A stretch of 64,000 nucleotides of DNA from Bremerella sp. P1 (lineage in GTDB: Bacteria; Planctomycetota; Planctomycetia; Pirellulales; Pirellulaceae): contig NZ_CP118164.1 of the NCBI RefSeq assembly GCF_028748185.1, forward strand, positions 4,303,814 through 4,367,813. Reading direction: 5' to 3'. Of the stretch, positions 9,286 to 17,881 are shown piece by piece (positions within the stretch are counted from its first letter, which is position 1; each line of letters opens with the position of its first letter). A program made the position numbers and the translations under genes. Below the pieces are notes generated by a model. That model worked only from the letters and a program-made list of their open reading frames with translations, searched no databases and had not been told where the DNA came from.

Positions 9286-11571
9286 TTATGCAGGCTGCGA
9301 ACTTGGGTACTTCACTCGTCCATGATAAACGGCCGTGAGGCTCTTGGTAACGCTGGACTGAATTTGACGCAGTTCGCGGAGCGTCAGGCCACATTCGTCG
9401 AACTGCCCGTCCAGGAGTCGTTTCATCGAAAGCTCTTCCACCAGGGCTTCAATGCGGGAAGCTGTCGGTTCGACGAGCGTGCGGCAGGCACTTTCGACCG
9501 CGTCGCAAATCATCAGGACGGCCGCTTCTTTGGTTTGCGGCTTCGGTCCTGGATAGCGGTAGATCGTTTCATCCACTTCGCGCTCGTCCGGGTTCGATTC
9601 GACCTTGGCACTGGCCACGCGATAAAAGTATTCGACCAGGGTCGTTCCGTGGTGTTGTTCGATGAAGTCGATAATGGCCCGCGGAAGCCGGTTCTGACGC
9701 GCAAGGTCGGCGCCGTCTTTAACGTGAGCGATGATCACCAAGGTACTAATGGCCGGGTTCAGGCCTTCATGGCGATTGTCGGAGGCATTCTGGTTTTCGA
9801 TGAAGTACTCAGGCTTCATCATCTTGCCGATGTCATGGAAATAGGCACCGACACGTACCAGCAAGCCGTTGGCTCCGATTGAATCAGCAGCGGACTCGGC
9901 AATGGAAGCCACGGTGATGGAGTGGTTGTAGGTGCCAGGGGCTCGCTGGGCGAGTTTCTGCAACAGGGGATGAGCGGCATCGCCCAGTTCCAGCAGGCTG
10001 ATATCGGTCAGGATCCCGTAGGCCTTTTCGACGAACGGCAGGAGGCCTGTCATTAGGAAGCCAGCCCCCACGGCGTAAACACCTTGCCAGGCAGCGGCTT
10101 GAAGCAGGGCCATCGTCGCGGGCTGCCCCGAAACAATGCTTACGCCATACTTCGTAGAGAAAGCAACAACGCCTGCCCAGAGGCCGACGAAGATCAACTT
10201 GTTACGGCTTCGAATCCGGTTCATTGACAGTGTCGCGGCGCTACACGTGGCGGCAATCGTCACGAAAGCAACCAGACTGGTGCCGCTGGTCAACACAATC
10301 GCGAGGCTGACGCACGCGGTTACCAACAGAGCAAATTCCTGGCGATAGACGATCGAAACGGTCATCGCCAGAATCATCGCTGGTATGATCTCGGCCTGCC
10401 AGCGATCGTCAAACCAATACCCCAGCGCAATCGTGGCACAGGTGGGGATCAGGAACAGCAGATACTCGTTCAGGTCTTTTAGAATGCTGGGGCATTTGAA
10501 GACAAGGTAGATCGCACAAAGCGTTCCCAAGGCGTAGTACATGCCCAGGATGGCCAGCGAATAAATCGTTTTGGAAAAGAAGCTGCGTTGATCGATGTAA
10601 GCGCGATGCTCGGCATGCAGCAGTTCGATTCCGGTCGCATCCAGCGGCTTTCCAGGCAGGACAACGGCGTCCTTTGTGGAATAGATATGCATCACCGGCT
10701 CAACGGCCGCCACGGCATCTTCGCGCTCGCGAGCGGTGGCCGCTTTATCGATAAAGAGTGTGCCAGGCAGGTTCTTATCGACCCAGTAGTCGACCGCTTC
10801 AACCAGGAAGTTGATATCTTCCCCTTTGGCCAGCTTTTCTAGTTCAATTCTCAGGCTCGTGCGGATGTTCTCGAAGACTTGCGCCTTCAAGACATCGTTC
10901 TGCGAAATGATTTGCTTATTCCCGTTAGGCCCAGGCGTCACGACGATAATGCTGGCAGCTTGACCTTGTTTCTCGTCAAGCTGCTCGGGCGACATGATAC
11001 CGCGGGAAGCAAACGGTTTGAGGGCCGTGGCAATGTTCTGCTCGAACGCGTTGAGCATGTTCTCACGAGCGAACAACGCTTTGAGCTTTTGAAACTGCTC
11101 TTCTCGCTCCATCGGGCTCAGCGGAGTAACGTCGTCATCCGCAATCGGAAAGAATTCGTTCCAGAGTCGTTCGACTTCCACATCGAACTGCTTGGCCGTG
11201 GTGAGCTGAACGATGATCGATTGCAGGCGAGCACGCAGCTGATCAAGTCGAGCTGGATCGTTCTGATAGACCGACTTCGCCTCGTTCTCAGCGTCGCGTT
11301 CCGCTTTAGCGGTTGCCAACGGATCGAGGACCGAGAATTGAACACGCGGATGAATCTCGGAAGGGGGAACGTAGCCTGGCCGATATTGCATCGGTGGATT
11401 CCACGCGCCGGTTACCAGCCACAAAGCAATGGCCGCGAACAAAGCGCAGGCCAAGTAAAGCAGCTTGTCGGGATGCGACAGCTCGGAGATGAAACGTCTG
11501 AAGGTTCCGGGAGGAAGCTCTAGAGACGCGACATGTTTCGCACGTTTTTTGGTCTTACCTGGCTGCGCCAT
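9286..11571 (-). CDS. 7TM-HD family phosphohydrolase (PgpH/YqfF-like)
   Basis: Polytopic enzyme of the 7TMR-HD family; characterised members (PgpH) hydrolyse c-di-AMP. Domain order over 761 aa: a cytoplasmic N-terminus and one membrane segment (KLLYLACALFAAIALWLVTG), a large extracytoplasmic 7TMR-HDED domain (~80-340), seven hydrophobic helices (~345-520), then an HD domain with GTYNHSITVASIAESAA, YFHDIGKMMKPEYF (the HD pair) and IEQHHGTTLVEYFYRVA. It lies 3 nt after phoH and 10 nt before ybeY. Whether this organism makes c-di-AMP cannot be seen here, so the substrate is family knowledge, not shown. Confidence 0.92.
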   Translation of the reverse strand: MAQPGKTKKRAKHVASLELPPGTFRRFISELSHPDKLLYLACALFAAIALWLVTGAWNPPMQYRPGYVPPSEIHPRVQFSVLDPLATAKAERDAENEAKSVYQNDPARLDQLRARLQSIIVQLTTAKQFDVEVERLWNEFFPIADDDVTPLSPMEREEQFQKLKALFARENMLNAFEQNIATALKPFASRGIMSPEQLDEKQGQAASIIVVTPGPNGNKQIISQNDVLKAQVFENIRTSLRIELEKLAKGEDINFLVEAVDYWVDKNLPGTLFIDKAATAREREDAVAAVEPVMHIYSTKDAVVLPGKPLDATGIELLHAEHRAYIDQRSFFSKTIYSLAILGMYYALGTLCAIYLVFKCPSILKDLNEYLLFLIPTCATIALGYWFDDRWQAEIIPAMILAMTVSIVYRQEFALLVTACVSLAIVLTSGTSLVAFVTIAATCSAATLSMNRIRSRNKLIFVGLWAGVVAFSTKYGVSIVSGQPATMALLQAAAWQGVYAVGAGFLMTGLLPFVEKAYGILTDISLLELGDAAHPLLQKLAQRAPGTYNHSITVASIAESAADSIGANGLLVRVGAYFHDIGKMMKPEYFIENQNASDNRHEGLNPAISTLVIIAHVKDGADLARQNRLPRAIIDFIEQHHGTTLVEYFYRVASAKVESNPDEREVDETIYRYPGPKPQTKEAAVLMICDAVESACRTLVEPTASRIEALVEELSMKRLLDGQFDECGLTLRELRQIQSSVTKSLTAVYHGRVKYPSSQPA

Positions 11572-11574
11572 GTT

Positions 11575-12537
11575 TTAGTTGCCTTCGCCGGCGGGCTCGC
11601 TTTGCGAGTCCGTTTCGTAGGCATCCACAATCTTTTGAACCAGCGGGTGACGCTGGATATCTGCGTTGCTTAACTCGACGCGAGCAATACCATCGATATT
11701 GCGGAGGCGATATAGTGCATCCGTTAAACCACTTCGCACGCGAGGCGGCAAGTCATTTTGTGTCGTATCGCCACTGATGACCATCCGTGAATCCTTGCCC
11801 ATACGGGTCAGAAACATCTTCATTTGCGCGGTGGTCGTATTTTGTGCTTCGTCCAAAATGATGAAGGCATTCTTCAACGTCCGCCCCCGCATGAACGCGA
11901 GTGGGACAACTTCAATCACATCGGTTGCCATGTACTGGTTGATGAGATTCGGCTCCATCATTTCGGTGAGCGAATCCAACATCGGACGCAAGTAAGGGTT
12001 GATCTTCTCATACAACGTACCAGGAAGAAACCCAAGCTGTTCGCCTGCTTCGACCGCAGGTCGTACCAGCACGATCTTCCCGATTCGGTTCTCTAACAAG
12101 GCTTCCACGGCCATGGCGACGGCCAGATAGGTTTTACCTGTACCGGCAGGCCCCAGCGCGAAGACCATGTTATGCGTACGAATCGCTTCAACATAGGCGA
12201 CCTGCCCAGGCGTGCGAGGTTTGACCGCGCCACCTTTCTGGAAGGTCGAAATGGGGATCGTCTTGCGAGGGATCGACTCGCCACTAGCGTCGGCCAGCGC
12301 CTCGTCGAGGTCTTCGGAGAAAAGGGCGCCATTGCGCTCCAGGCGATGCCGCAGGTCTTCGACAACCTTCATCGCTTTGACGACATTGCGCTCTTCTCCC
12401 GAAATGCTAACTCGCTCGTCACGATGGGTGATCGTTACGTTCAACGAATCGCGGATTCGCCTGAGGTGTTGATCGCGGCTGCCGAAAAGTTGGAGGACCG
12501 ATGCATGGTCCAAAAATTTGATCGTCGCTTCGTACAT
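11575..12537 (-). CDS. phoH: PhoH family ATPase (PhoL/YbeZ type)
   Basis: P-loop ATPase, 320 aa. YbeZ-type PhoH proteins work with YbeY in RNA metabolism. There is an N-terminal KH-like region (EATIKFLDHASVLQLFGSRDQHLRRIRDSLNVTITHRDERVSISG), then Walker A GPAGTGKT (129-136), Walker B AFIILDEAQNT, and the sensor motif MVISGDTTQNDLPPRVRSGL. It is the first gene of the minus-strand run. The upstream 184 nt (12538-12721) is the likely promoter region; I see no convincing -35/-10 pair there. Confidence 0.95.
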   Translation of the reverse strand: MYEATIKFLDHASVLQLFGSRDQHLRRIRDSLNVTITHRDERVSISGEERNVVKAMKVVEDLRHRLERNGALFSEDLDEALADASGESIPRKTIPISTFQKGGAVKPRTPGQVAYVEAIRTHNMVFALGPAGTGKTYLAVAMAVEALLENRIGKIVLVRPAVEAGEQLGFLPGTLYEKINPYLRPMLDSLTEMMEPNLINQYMATDVIEVVPLAFMRGRTLKNAFIILDEAQNTTTAQMKMFLTRMGKDSRMVISGDTTQNDLPPRVRSGLTDALYRLRNIDGIARVELSNADIQRHPLVQKIVDAYETDSQSEPAGEGN

Positions 12538-12721
12538 CGATTGGGCAATACCTATTGCCTTATCCTGGGAAGGAAGAATTCCTATGTCAAAATATAGACA
12601 ATGTTTCGGGCATGGGAATCGTTATTATGCCCTGGCAGATTGTAACTCGTTATTCAGTTTGAGGTTAGATATTTGTAGGGAATCGAAATGCGTCGTGTAG
12701 AACTTGCGTATTTTGCTTAAG

Positions 12722-13639
12722 TTAACGGCCAGGGCCGACAATACCGACTTCCCAGCACAACAGAGCCATGGGGGCCCCCAGAAGCATTGAGTCGAGCACG
12801 TCCAATACGCCGCCCAGGCCAATGAGCCACTTGCTTGAGTCTTTGGTTTCCATGTCGCGCTTAAACATCGATTCCGCCAGGTCTCCCAGCATTCCCGCTG
12901 GCGAAACAAGCAGGGCGAAGATCAGCCAACCGAAGGGGATCGAGGCCACCTCGCCACCGAGCATCCACGGACCGATCCACTCGAACACCAGGTAGCTTCC
13001 GAGGCACGAGGTCGCCAGTCCGCCGAGGGTTCCTTCCAGCGTCTTGCCGGGAGATAGCCTGGGGACAAGTTTCGTGCGTCCGAAGTTCGAACCAATAAAG
13101 TAGGCACCGATATCGGATATCTTCACGACCACGATCATCGACAGAAGTGCCAACATGCCGTACGCGTTGCCGTCTTCGGTCCCTTGCTGAACCAAACGCA
13201 GTCGCACGACAAAGCTCAACAGGCCACCCACGTAGAAGATCGAAAAGATGGTCAGCCCCAAATGGATCATCGACTGCCCAGGCTTTTCGTAGCGGCGCAT
13301 TTCTCCCAGGATCGAAAGCACCACGCCAAAAGCCAGCGCGTACAGCGTCGCTTCGGCTTGATCGGTTTGCGAAGGGACCTGACTCGACGGCCACCAGATG
13401 GGCAAGCTCGCCGCGGCAATGACGATGAACGTTCCCATGTGACACGACCAGCCAATGGGACGCAGCTGTTTGGCCCGCAACAGGTCGAGAACTTCTTCCG
13501 CTGCCATTACGCCCAGCAAGAGAACCAACGGCAGAAGCCAGATACCGGGGCGGCCAAAGTTAAAGTTGTAGTCGAGCCAACAAAGTCCGCAGAGGGGCAC
13601 AATTATGGCAATCGCTCCAATCAATCGCCACTTGAGCAC
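12722..13639 (-). CDS. cdsA: Phosphatidate cytidylyltransferase
   Basis: Integral membrane enzyme that makes CDP-diacylglycerol from phosphatidate and CTP, feeding phospholipid synthesis. At 305 aa with about eight hydrophobic segments it fits the family. The C-terminal signature is present as SMFKRDMETKDSSKWLIGLGGVLDVLDS, with Lys/Arg and the Asp residues of the S-x-x-K-R-x4-K-D motif. Its start overlaps the 3' end of uppS by 19 nt, so the two are translationally coupled. Confidence 0.95.
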   Translation of the reverse strand: MLKWRLIGAIAIIVPLCGLCWLDYNFNFGRPGIWLLPLVLLLGVMAAEEVLDLLRAKQLRPIGWSCHMGTFIVIAAASLPIWWPSSQVPSQTDQAEATLYALAFGVVLSILGEMRRYEKPGQSMIHLGLTIFSIFYVGGLLSFVVRLRLVQQGTEDGNAYGMLALLSMIVVVKISDIGAYFIGSNFGRTKLVPRLSPGKTLEGTLGGLATSCLGSYLVFEWIGPWMLGGEVASIPFGWLIFALLVSPAGMLGDLAESMFKRDMETKDSSKWLIGLGGVLDVLDSMLLGAPMALLCWEVGIVGPGR

Positions 13640-14433
13640 GCGTCAACTCCTGAAGGCCCTTGGTTGGTAAGGCCGCCAAAGCGGCGATCACGCGAGGCAA
13701 AGCTTTCGATGGCGTCTCGCAGTGTCTCTTCGCGAAACTCCGGCCAGCAAAGATCCGTGACCCACAACTCGGAATAGCTGATCTGCCAGAGCAAGAAGTT
13801 GCTAATCCGCATTTCACCGGCCGTGCGAATCATCAGGTCGGGATCCGGCATGCCGCTCGTGTAGAGGTGCTCAGCAATCGTTTCTTCCGTGATGTCTTCC
13901 GCTTTCAGCCGTCCCTGTTTGACTCCTTCGGCGATGCACTGCACCGCATCGACCATTTCAGCACGACCACCATAGTTGATTGCCAGGCACAGCGTGGTGC
14001 CGGTGTTGGCGGCGCTCAGCTCAATGGTTTTGTCCATCTCGCGTTGGACCTGGTCGGGGATGCCGTCCCGGCGACCGATGATCTTCACGCGGACGTTCTG
14101 CTTCATGATCGTCGCGCGTTCTTCGATCATGTACTGCTCGAGCAAGTGCATCAGAAAGTCGAGCTCGTGCTGAGGACGCTTCCAGTTCTCGCTGGAAAGG
14201 CAGTAGAGCGTAAGCTGATCGATCTTCAGCCGGGCACACTCTTCGACGGTCGCACGAACGGAATGAACGCCACGCCGGTGTCCCTCGATACGGGGCAGCC
14301 CTTGTCGCTGAGCCCACCGACCATTGCCATCCATGATCACGGCGATGTGCTTGGGATAGCGCTCGCGGGGAATGTCTTCGATCGGATGTCGCGCTGTCGT
14401 AGCCGTTTTTGACACGTCGCTAAATTGGGCCAA
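13621..14433 (-). CDS. uppS: Isoprenyl transferase (undecaprenyl diphosphate synthase)
   Basis: Cis-prenyltransferase that elongates farnesyl diphosphate with IPP to make the lipid carrier for cell-wall and surface polymers. The catalytic Asp motif HIAVIMDGNGRWAQRQG is followed by IEGHRRGVHSVR and LTLYCLSSENWKRP. The C-terminal DLMIRTAGEMRISNFLLWQISYSELWVTDLCWPEF box is complete. At 270 aa it has normal length, with a short N-terminal tail. The order uppS-cdsA is widely conserved. It follows purA by 86 nt. Confidence 0.96.
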   Translation of the reverse strand: MAQFSDVSKTATTARHPIEDIPRERYPKHIAVIMDGNGRWAQRQGLPRIEGHRRGVHSVRATVEECARLKIDQLTLYCLSSENWKRPQHELDFLMHLLEQYMIEERATIMKQNVRVKIIGRRDGIPDQVQREMDKTIELSAANTGTTLCLAINYGGRAEMVDAVQCIAEGVKQGRLKAEDITEETIAEHLYTSGMPDPDLMIRTAGEMRISNFLLWQISYSELWVTDLCWPEFREETLRDAIESFASRDRRFGGLTNQGPSGVDACSSGD

Positions 14434-14519
14434 GGGGGTCGAAACAAGGGGACGCTGAACGATTCCCTATTATGACGCGTCCCTCGGATGCATTTCAACG
14501 CGGGATTTGCGGATAAAAC

Positions 14520-15830
14520 TTACGTCGTCGCCAGTTTTAACAAGTCGGACGTGAAGATCGTTTGCTTTCGATCCGGGCCGACCGAGACGACACCGACCGG
14601 GAACCCGACCAATTCTTCGACGCGGCGGATATAGGCCAACGCGTTTTCGGGAAGATCGTCCAGCGAACGAGCCCCGGTGATTTCTTCCTTCCAGCCAGGA
14701 AGCGTTTCGTAGACTGGCTTGACGTTGCGAATGTCGTCGACATGCGACGGGAATCGCGTAATTTGCTCGCCATCGAGTTCGTACGCCACGCAGATCTTCA
14801 GCTCGTCGAAGGTCGCCAGAACATCCAGCATCATGAGCGACAAGACGTCGATGCCACTGATGCGAGCCGTATAGCGAACGGCAACCGCATCGAACCAGCC
14901 GGTTCGACGTGGACGACCGGTGGTCGTGCCGAACTCATTGCCACGCTTACGAATCTTCTCGCCGATTTCGTCGTGCAGTTCGGTCGGGAATGGACCACCA
15001 CCCACGCGCGTGCTGTAGGCTTTGGCAACGCCGATGACCTGGTCGATATGCTTGGCTGGCACGCCGGCACCGGCCGAAGCACCCACGCCAGAGCTGTTGC
15101 TGCTGGTCACAAACGGATAGGTGCCATGGTCGACGTCCAACAGTGCGCCCTGAGCACCCTCGAACAGGATCGTCTTCTGATCGTCGACGGCGTTGAGCAG
15201 AATGTCGGTCGAATCGCACACGAAAGGACGCATACGTTCGGCGTAGCCGGCGAATTCTTCGTAGATCTTGGCAGCATCGAGCGGCTCGAACTGGCCATCT
15301 TCGTACATGCTGGCGATCGTGCGATTCTTCTTTTCGCAGATCATGAAGACCTTGTCTTTGAAATTAGGTCGCATCATGTCGCCAAGGCGGATTGCGTAGC
15401 TGCGGCCGACCTTGTCGCGGTAGCAGGGGCCAATGCCGCGAAGCGTGGTACCGATGTTCTCACCGTCGGCGGTCCCCTGGTTCATCGCGCGATCTTCGGC
15501 AATGTGCCAAGGGAAGATGATGTGCGAGCGATCGCTGAGGCGCAAATTGTCGATCGGCACGCCGCGGTCGGTCAGGCCGTCCATCTCGCCTAGCAGGATG
15601 GGTGGGTTGATGACCACACCGGCGGTGATCACGTTCAGCACTTCACTGCGGAGGATACCACTGGGAATATGGTGCAGCTTATAGACGTTTTCGCCGTCGA
15701 CCACGGTATGGCCGGCGTTAGCGCCGCCCAAAAAACGGGCCACGATATCGTGTTGCTGGGTCAAAAGATCGACGAGTTTCCCTTTGGCCTCGTCACCCCA
15801 CTGCAAACCAATAACACACGAACCAGCCAC
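14520..15830 (-). CDS. purA: Adenylosuccinate synthetase
   Basis: GTP-dependent condensation of IMP and aspartate, the first committed step to AMP. The GTP loop [16 protein letters not shown] lies at the N-terminus. GGANAGHTV, the IMP-site [11 protein letters not shown] and C-terminal [10 protein letters not shown] are all present. The frame is open to 15872, but I choose the GTG at 15830 ([12 protein letters not shown], 436 aa). GGAGAAGG stands 4 nt upstream, and family members start about 10 residues before the GTP loop. The extra 14 residues in the longer frame are not family-like. Confidence 0.96.
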   Translation of the reverse strand: MAGSCVIGLQWGDEAKGKLVDLLTQQHDIVARFLGGANAGHTVVDGENVYKLHHIPSGILRSEVLNVITAGVVINPPILLGEMDGLTDRGVPIDNLRLSDRSHIIFPWHIAEDRAMNQGTADGENIGTTLRGIGPCYRDKVGRSYAIRLGDMMRPNFKDKVFMICEKKNRTIASMYEDGQFEPLDAAKIYEEFAGYAERMRPFVCDSTDILLNAVDDQKTILFEGAQGALLDVDHGTYPFVTSSNSSGVGASAGAGVPAKHIDQVIGVAKAYSTRVGGGPFPTELHDEIGEKIRKRGNEFGTTTGRPRRTGWFDAVAVRYTARISGIDVLSLMMLDVLATFDELKICVAYELDGEQITRFPSHVDDIRNVKPVYETLPGWKEEITGARSLDDLPENALAYIRRVEELVGFPVGVVSVGPDRKQTIFTSDLLKLATT

Positions 15831-16055
15831 AAACCTTCTCCAGTGATAGCAATCAATTCCTGACGAACCCACTTAGTGTAGCGCGAACCAGGGGAATTGG
15901 TCAACGAGGCGGAAGTGCGGTGTGGCGCCATTCTGGGGGAATTCGGCTTCATTCTCGCGGGGCAAACCGATACACTCCCCAATGTCGGGCATTTTGTGAC
16001 CAGATGGCAAAAACTGCCCATTTCCACCCGGATTCTCCCGTTCTGACCGACCGCG

Positions 16056-17660
16056 ATGACTTCAATCCTAGTTCTGGCACTCCTGATGGCCACGCCCGAA
16101 CCCTCCTCGACCGAGGGCTTCGACACCCTGGTCGTGTGTCCTCAGGCCTACGTCGCGGCCATGCGACCCTGGTTTGAGTACCGCATTGGGCAGGGGCACC
16201 GCATCGGCGTGGTGACCGAGGTGAACTCCAAGGAGCAGATCCGCACCACCATCCGAGACGCCGCCAAAAGTGGCCCGCTGAAGCAGGTTCTGCTGGTCGG
16301 AGACGTCGTCGCCGACAAGTCAGGCGAGGTGGGTATCCCGGTGCACTACCAGAAAGCGGTGGTGAACGTGCACTTCGGGTCAGAGCCTGAGATCCCGACC
16401 GATAACTACTATGCAGATCTCGACGACGATCAGATTCCCGATTTGGCCGTCGGACGGTTTTCGGTCGGTAGCGAAGAAGAGCTGAAAACGATCGTGGCCA
16501 AGACGATCGACTACGAATCGAAGCTTCAGCCTGGTGACTGGCAGCGGCGTCTGCATTTTGTAGCCGGCGTTGGCGGCTTTGGCTCGGCCGTCGATACGAT
16601 GATGGAAACGATCACCAAGAAGTTTCTGACCGACGAAATCCCACCTCACTTCGAGGCCGTCGTGGCCCAGGGAAGCTGGCGCAGTATTTACTGTCCTGAC
16701 CCGCGGGAGTTTCGCGACGAAGTCGTCCGACAGCTCAACGATGGCGGTCTTTTTTGGGTTTATATGGGGCACGGGCACGTCGAAACGCTCGACTATATCC
16801 GCGTTCCCAACGACGCCTATCCGATTTTGACGAACAAGGATGTCGCTGCGCTACGCAATGAAACGTCGAGCCCGATTGCGATCTTTCTGTCGTGCTATAC
16901 CGGGGCATTCGACGCACCACGTGACTGCCTGGCCGAGAAACTCCTGCGTGAAAAAGGTGGCCCGGTCGCCGTGTTCGCCGGATCGCGCGTAACGATGCCG
17001 TACGCGATGAGCGTCATGGGCACCGAGATGCTGCAGCAGTATTTCGACGAGCAACAGCCGACGCTGGGGCAACTACTTCTCAACGCCAAACGCGAAGCAA
17101 TGAAGCAAGGCGGAAAGTCTGGCAATCGCAAGATGCTCGACACGATGGCCGCATTGGTAAGCCCCAAGCCGGGGCTGCTGCGGGAAGAACGATTGGAGCA
17201 CATGGCCCTGTTCAACCTGCTGGGTGACCCACTGTTGAAGTTGCCACATGCGTCTCCGGTCGAGGTTACCGCACCTGAGGTCGCCCATCCTGGCTCGTCG
17301 ATCGAGATCGTCGGGAAGACATCCCTGCCGGGCAAAGTTCGCGTGGAGCTGGTTTGTCGCCGCGATGGGTGTGTCGCTGAGCTTTCCAAGCGGGCAACTT
17401 ACCAACCGCTGCACGAAGAACTCGCCCAATACACCAAGACCTATCTGTCGGCCAACGACCGCCTATGGCAGGTTGTCGAAGCGCAACAGACCGACGGCCA
17501 ATTTCAGACGCAGCTCGAGATTCCGGAAAGTTGCCACGGGCCGTGTCACGTCCGTGTGTGGGTCGAAGGATCGTCGCAAGTGGGCCTGGGATCTCAAGAT
17601 ATAGCGATTCAGCCGATTCAGGTCGCCGAAGGCAACTCCGAAACGCAGATCGGGGAATAG
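16056..17660 (+). CDS. Peptidase C25 (gingipain-like) family protein
   Basis: Predicted cysteine peptidase of clan CD with gingipain-type architecture, 534 aa. The family hallmark YYADLDDDQIPDLAVGRFSV lies at ~119-138. The catalytic His is in FWVYMGHGH (H239 or H241, with H239 expected) and the catalytic Cys in IAIFLSCYTGAFD (C280). The C-terminal ~150 residues look like an Ig-like beta domain. The N-terminus MTSILVLALLMA is a short hydrophobic stretch that may be a weak signal peptide; an in-frame stop just upstream excludes a longer start. It is monocistronic, divergent from purA, with 221 nt before the next gene. Export and substrate are inferred. Confidence 0.8.
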   Translation: MTSILVLALLMATPEPSSTEGFDTLVVCPQAYVAAMRPWFEYRIGQGHRIGVVTEVNSKEQIRTTIRDAAKSGPLKQVLLVGDVVADKSGEVGIPVHYQKAVVNVHFGSEPEIPTDNYYADLDDDQIPDLAVGRFSVGSEEELKTIVAKTIDYESKLQPGDWQRRLHFVAGVGGFGSAVDTMMETITKKFLTDEIPPHFEAVVAQGSWRSIYCPDPREFRDEVVRQLNDGGLFWVYMGHGHVETLDYIRVPNDAYPILTNKDVAALRNETSSPIAIFLSCYTGAFDAPRDCLAEKLLREKGGPVAVFAGSRVTMPYAMSVMGTEMLQQYFDEQQPTLGQLLLNAKREAMKQGGKSGNRKMLDTMAALVSPKPGLLREERLEHMALFNLLGDPLLKLPHASPVEVTAPEVAHPGSSIEIVGKTSLPGKVRVELVCRRDGCVAELSKRATYQPLHEELAQYTKTYLSANDRLWQVVEAQQTDGQFQTQLEIPESCHGPCHVRVWVEGSSQVGLGSQDIAIQPIQVAEGNSETQIGE

Positions 17661-17772
17661 TTACTCTTTTTTGCCGTTTAATGACCGGAAATTTTGCCTT
17701 GTGAGAGGCTTTCGCGTATTTCGTTCGCGGAAACTCTTGATGGGTGGTGTAGAATGAAGGTACAGTGAATTG

Positions 17773-17799
17773 CAAATCGGGCATCGATCGCCCGATTTG
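17773..17799 (+). promoter_or_regulatory. Perfect 10-bp stem-loop upstream of the cytochrome gene
   Basis: CAAATCGGGC (17773-17782) and GCCCGATTTG (17790-17799) form a perfect stem with a 7-nt loop. The hairpin is 112 nt after the C25 stop and 83 nt before the ATG of the PSCyt gene, with no T-tract. A simple terminator is therefore less likely than a 5'-leader structure, but either is possible. Confidence 0.45.
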
Positions 17800-17881
17800 T
17801 ACTTAGGCAAGTTGCTATCACGCGAAATGAGCTTGTCTTCCCGCCTGAACTTTCACTCCTTCCCTAGAACCGGACGTTCTT

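Noticed and set aside
12538-12721. TTGACA-like hexamer upstream of phoH
   Set aside because: No matching -10 at acceptable spacing, so a promoter call is not supported.
14562-15593. 343-codon plus-strand frame
   Set aside because: Antisense shadow of purA.
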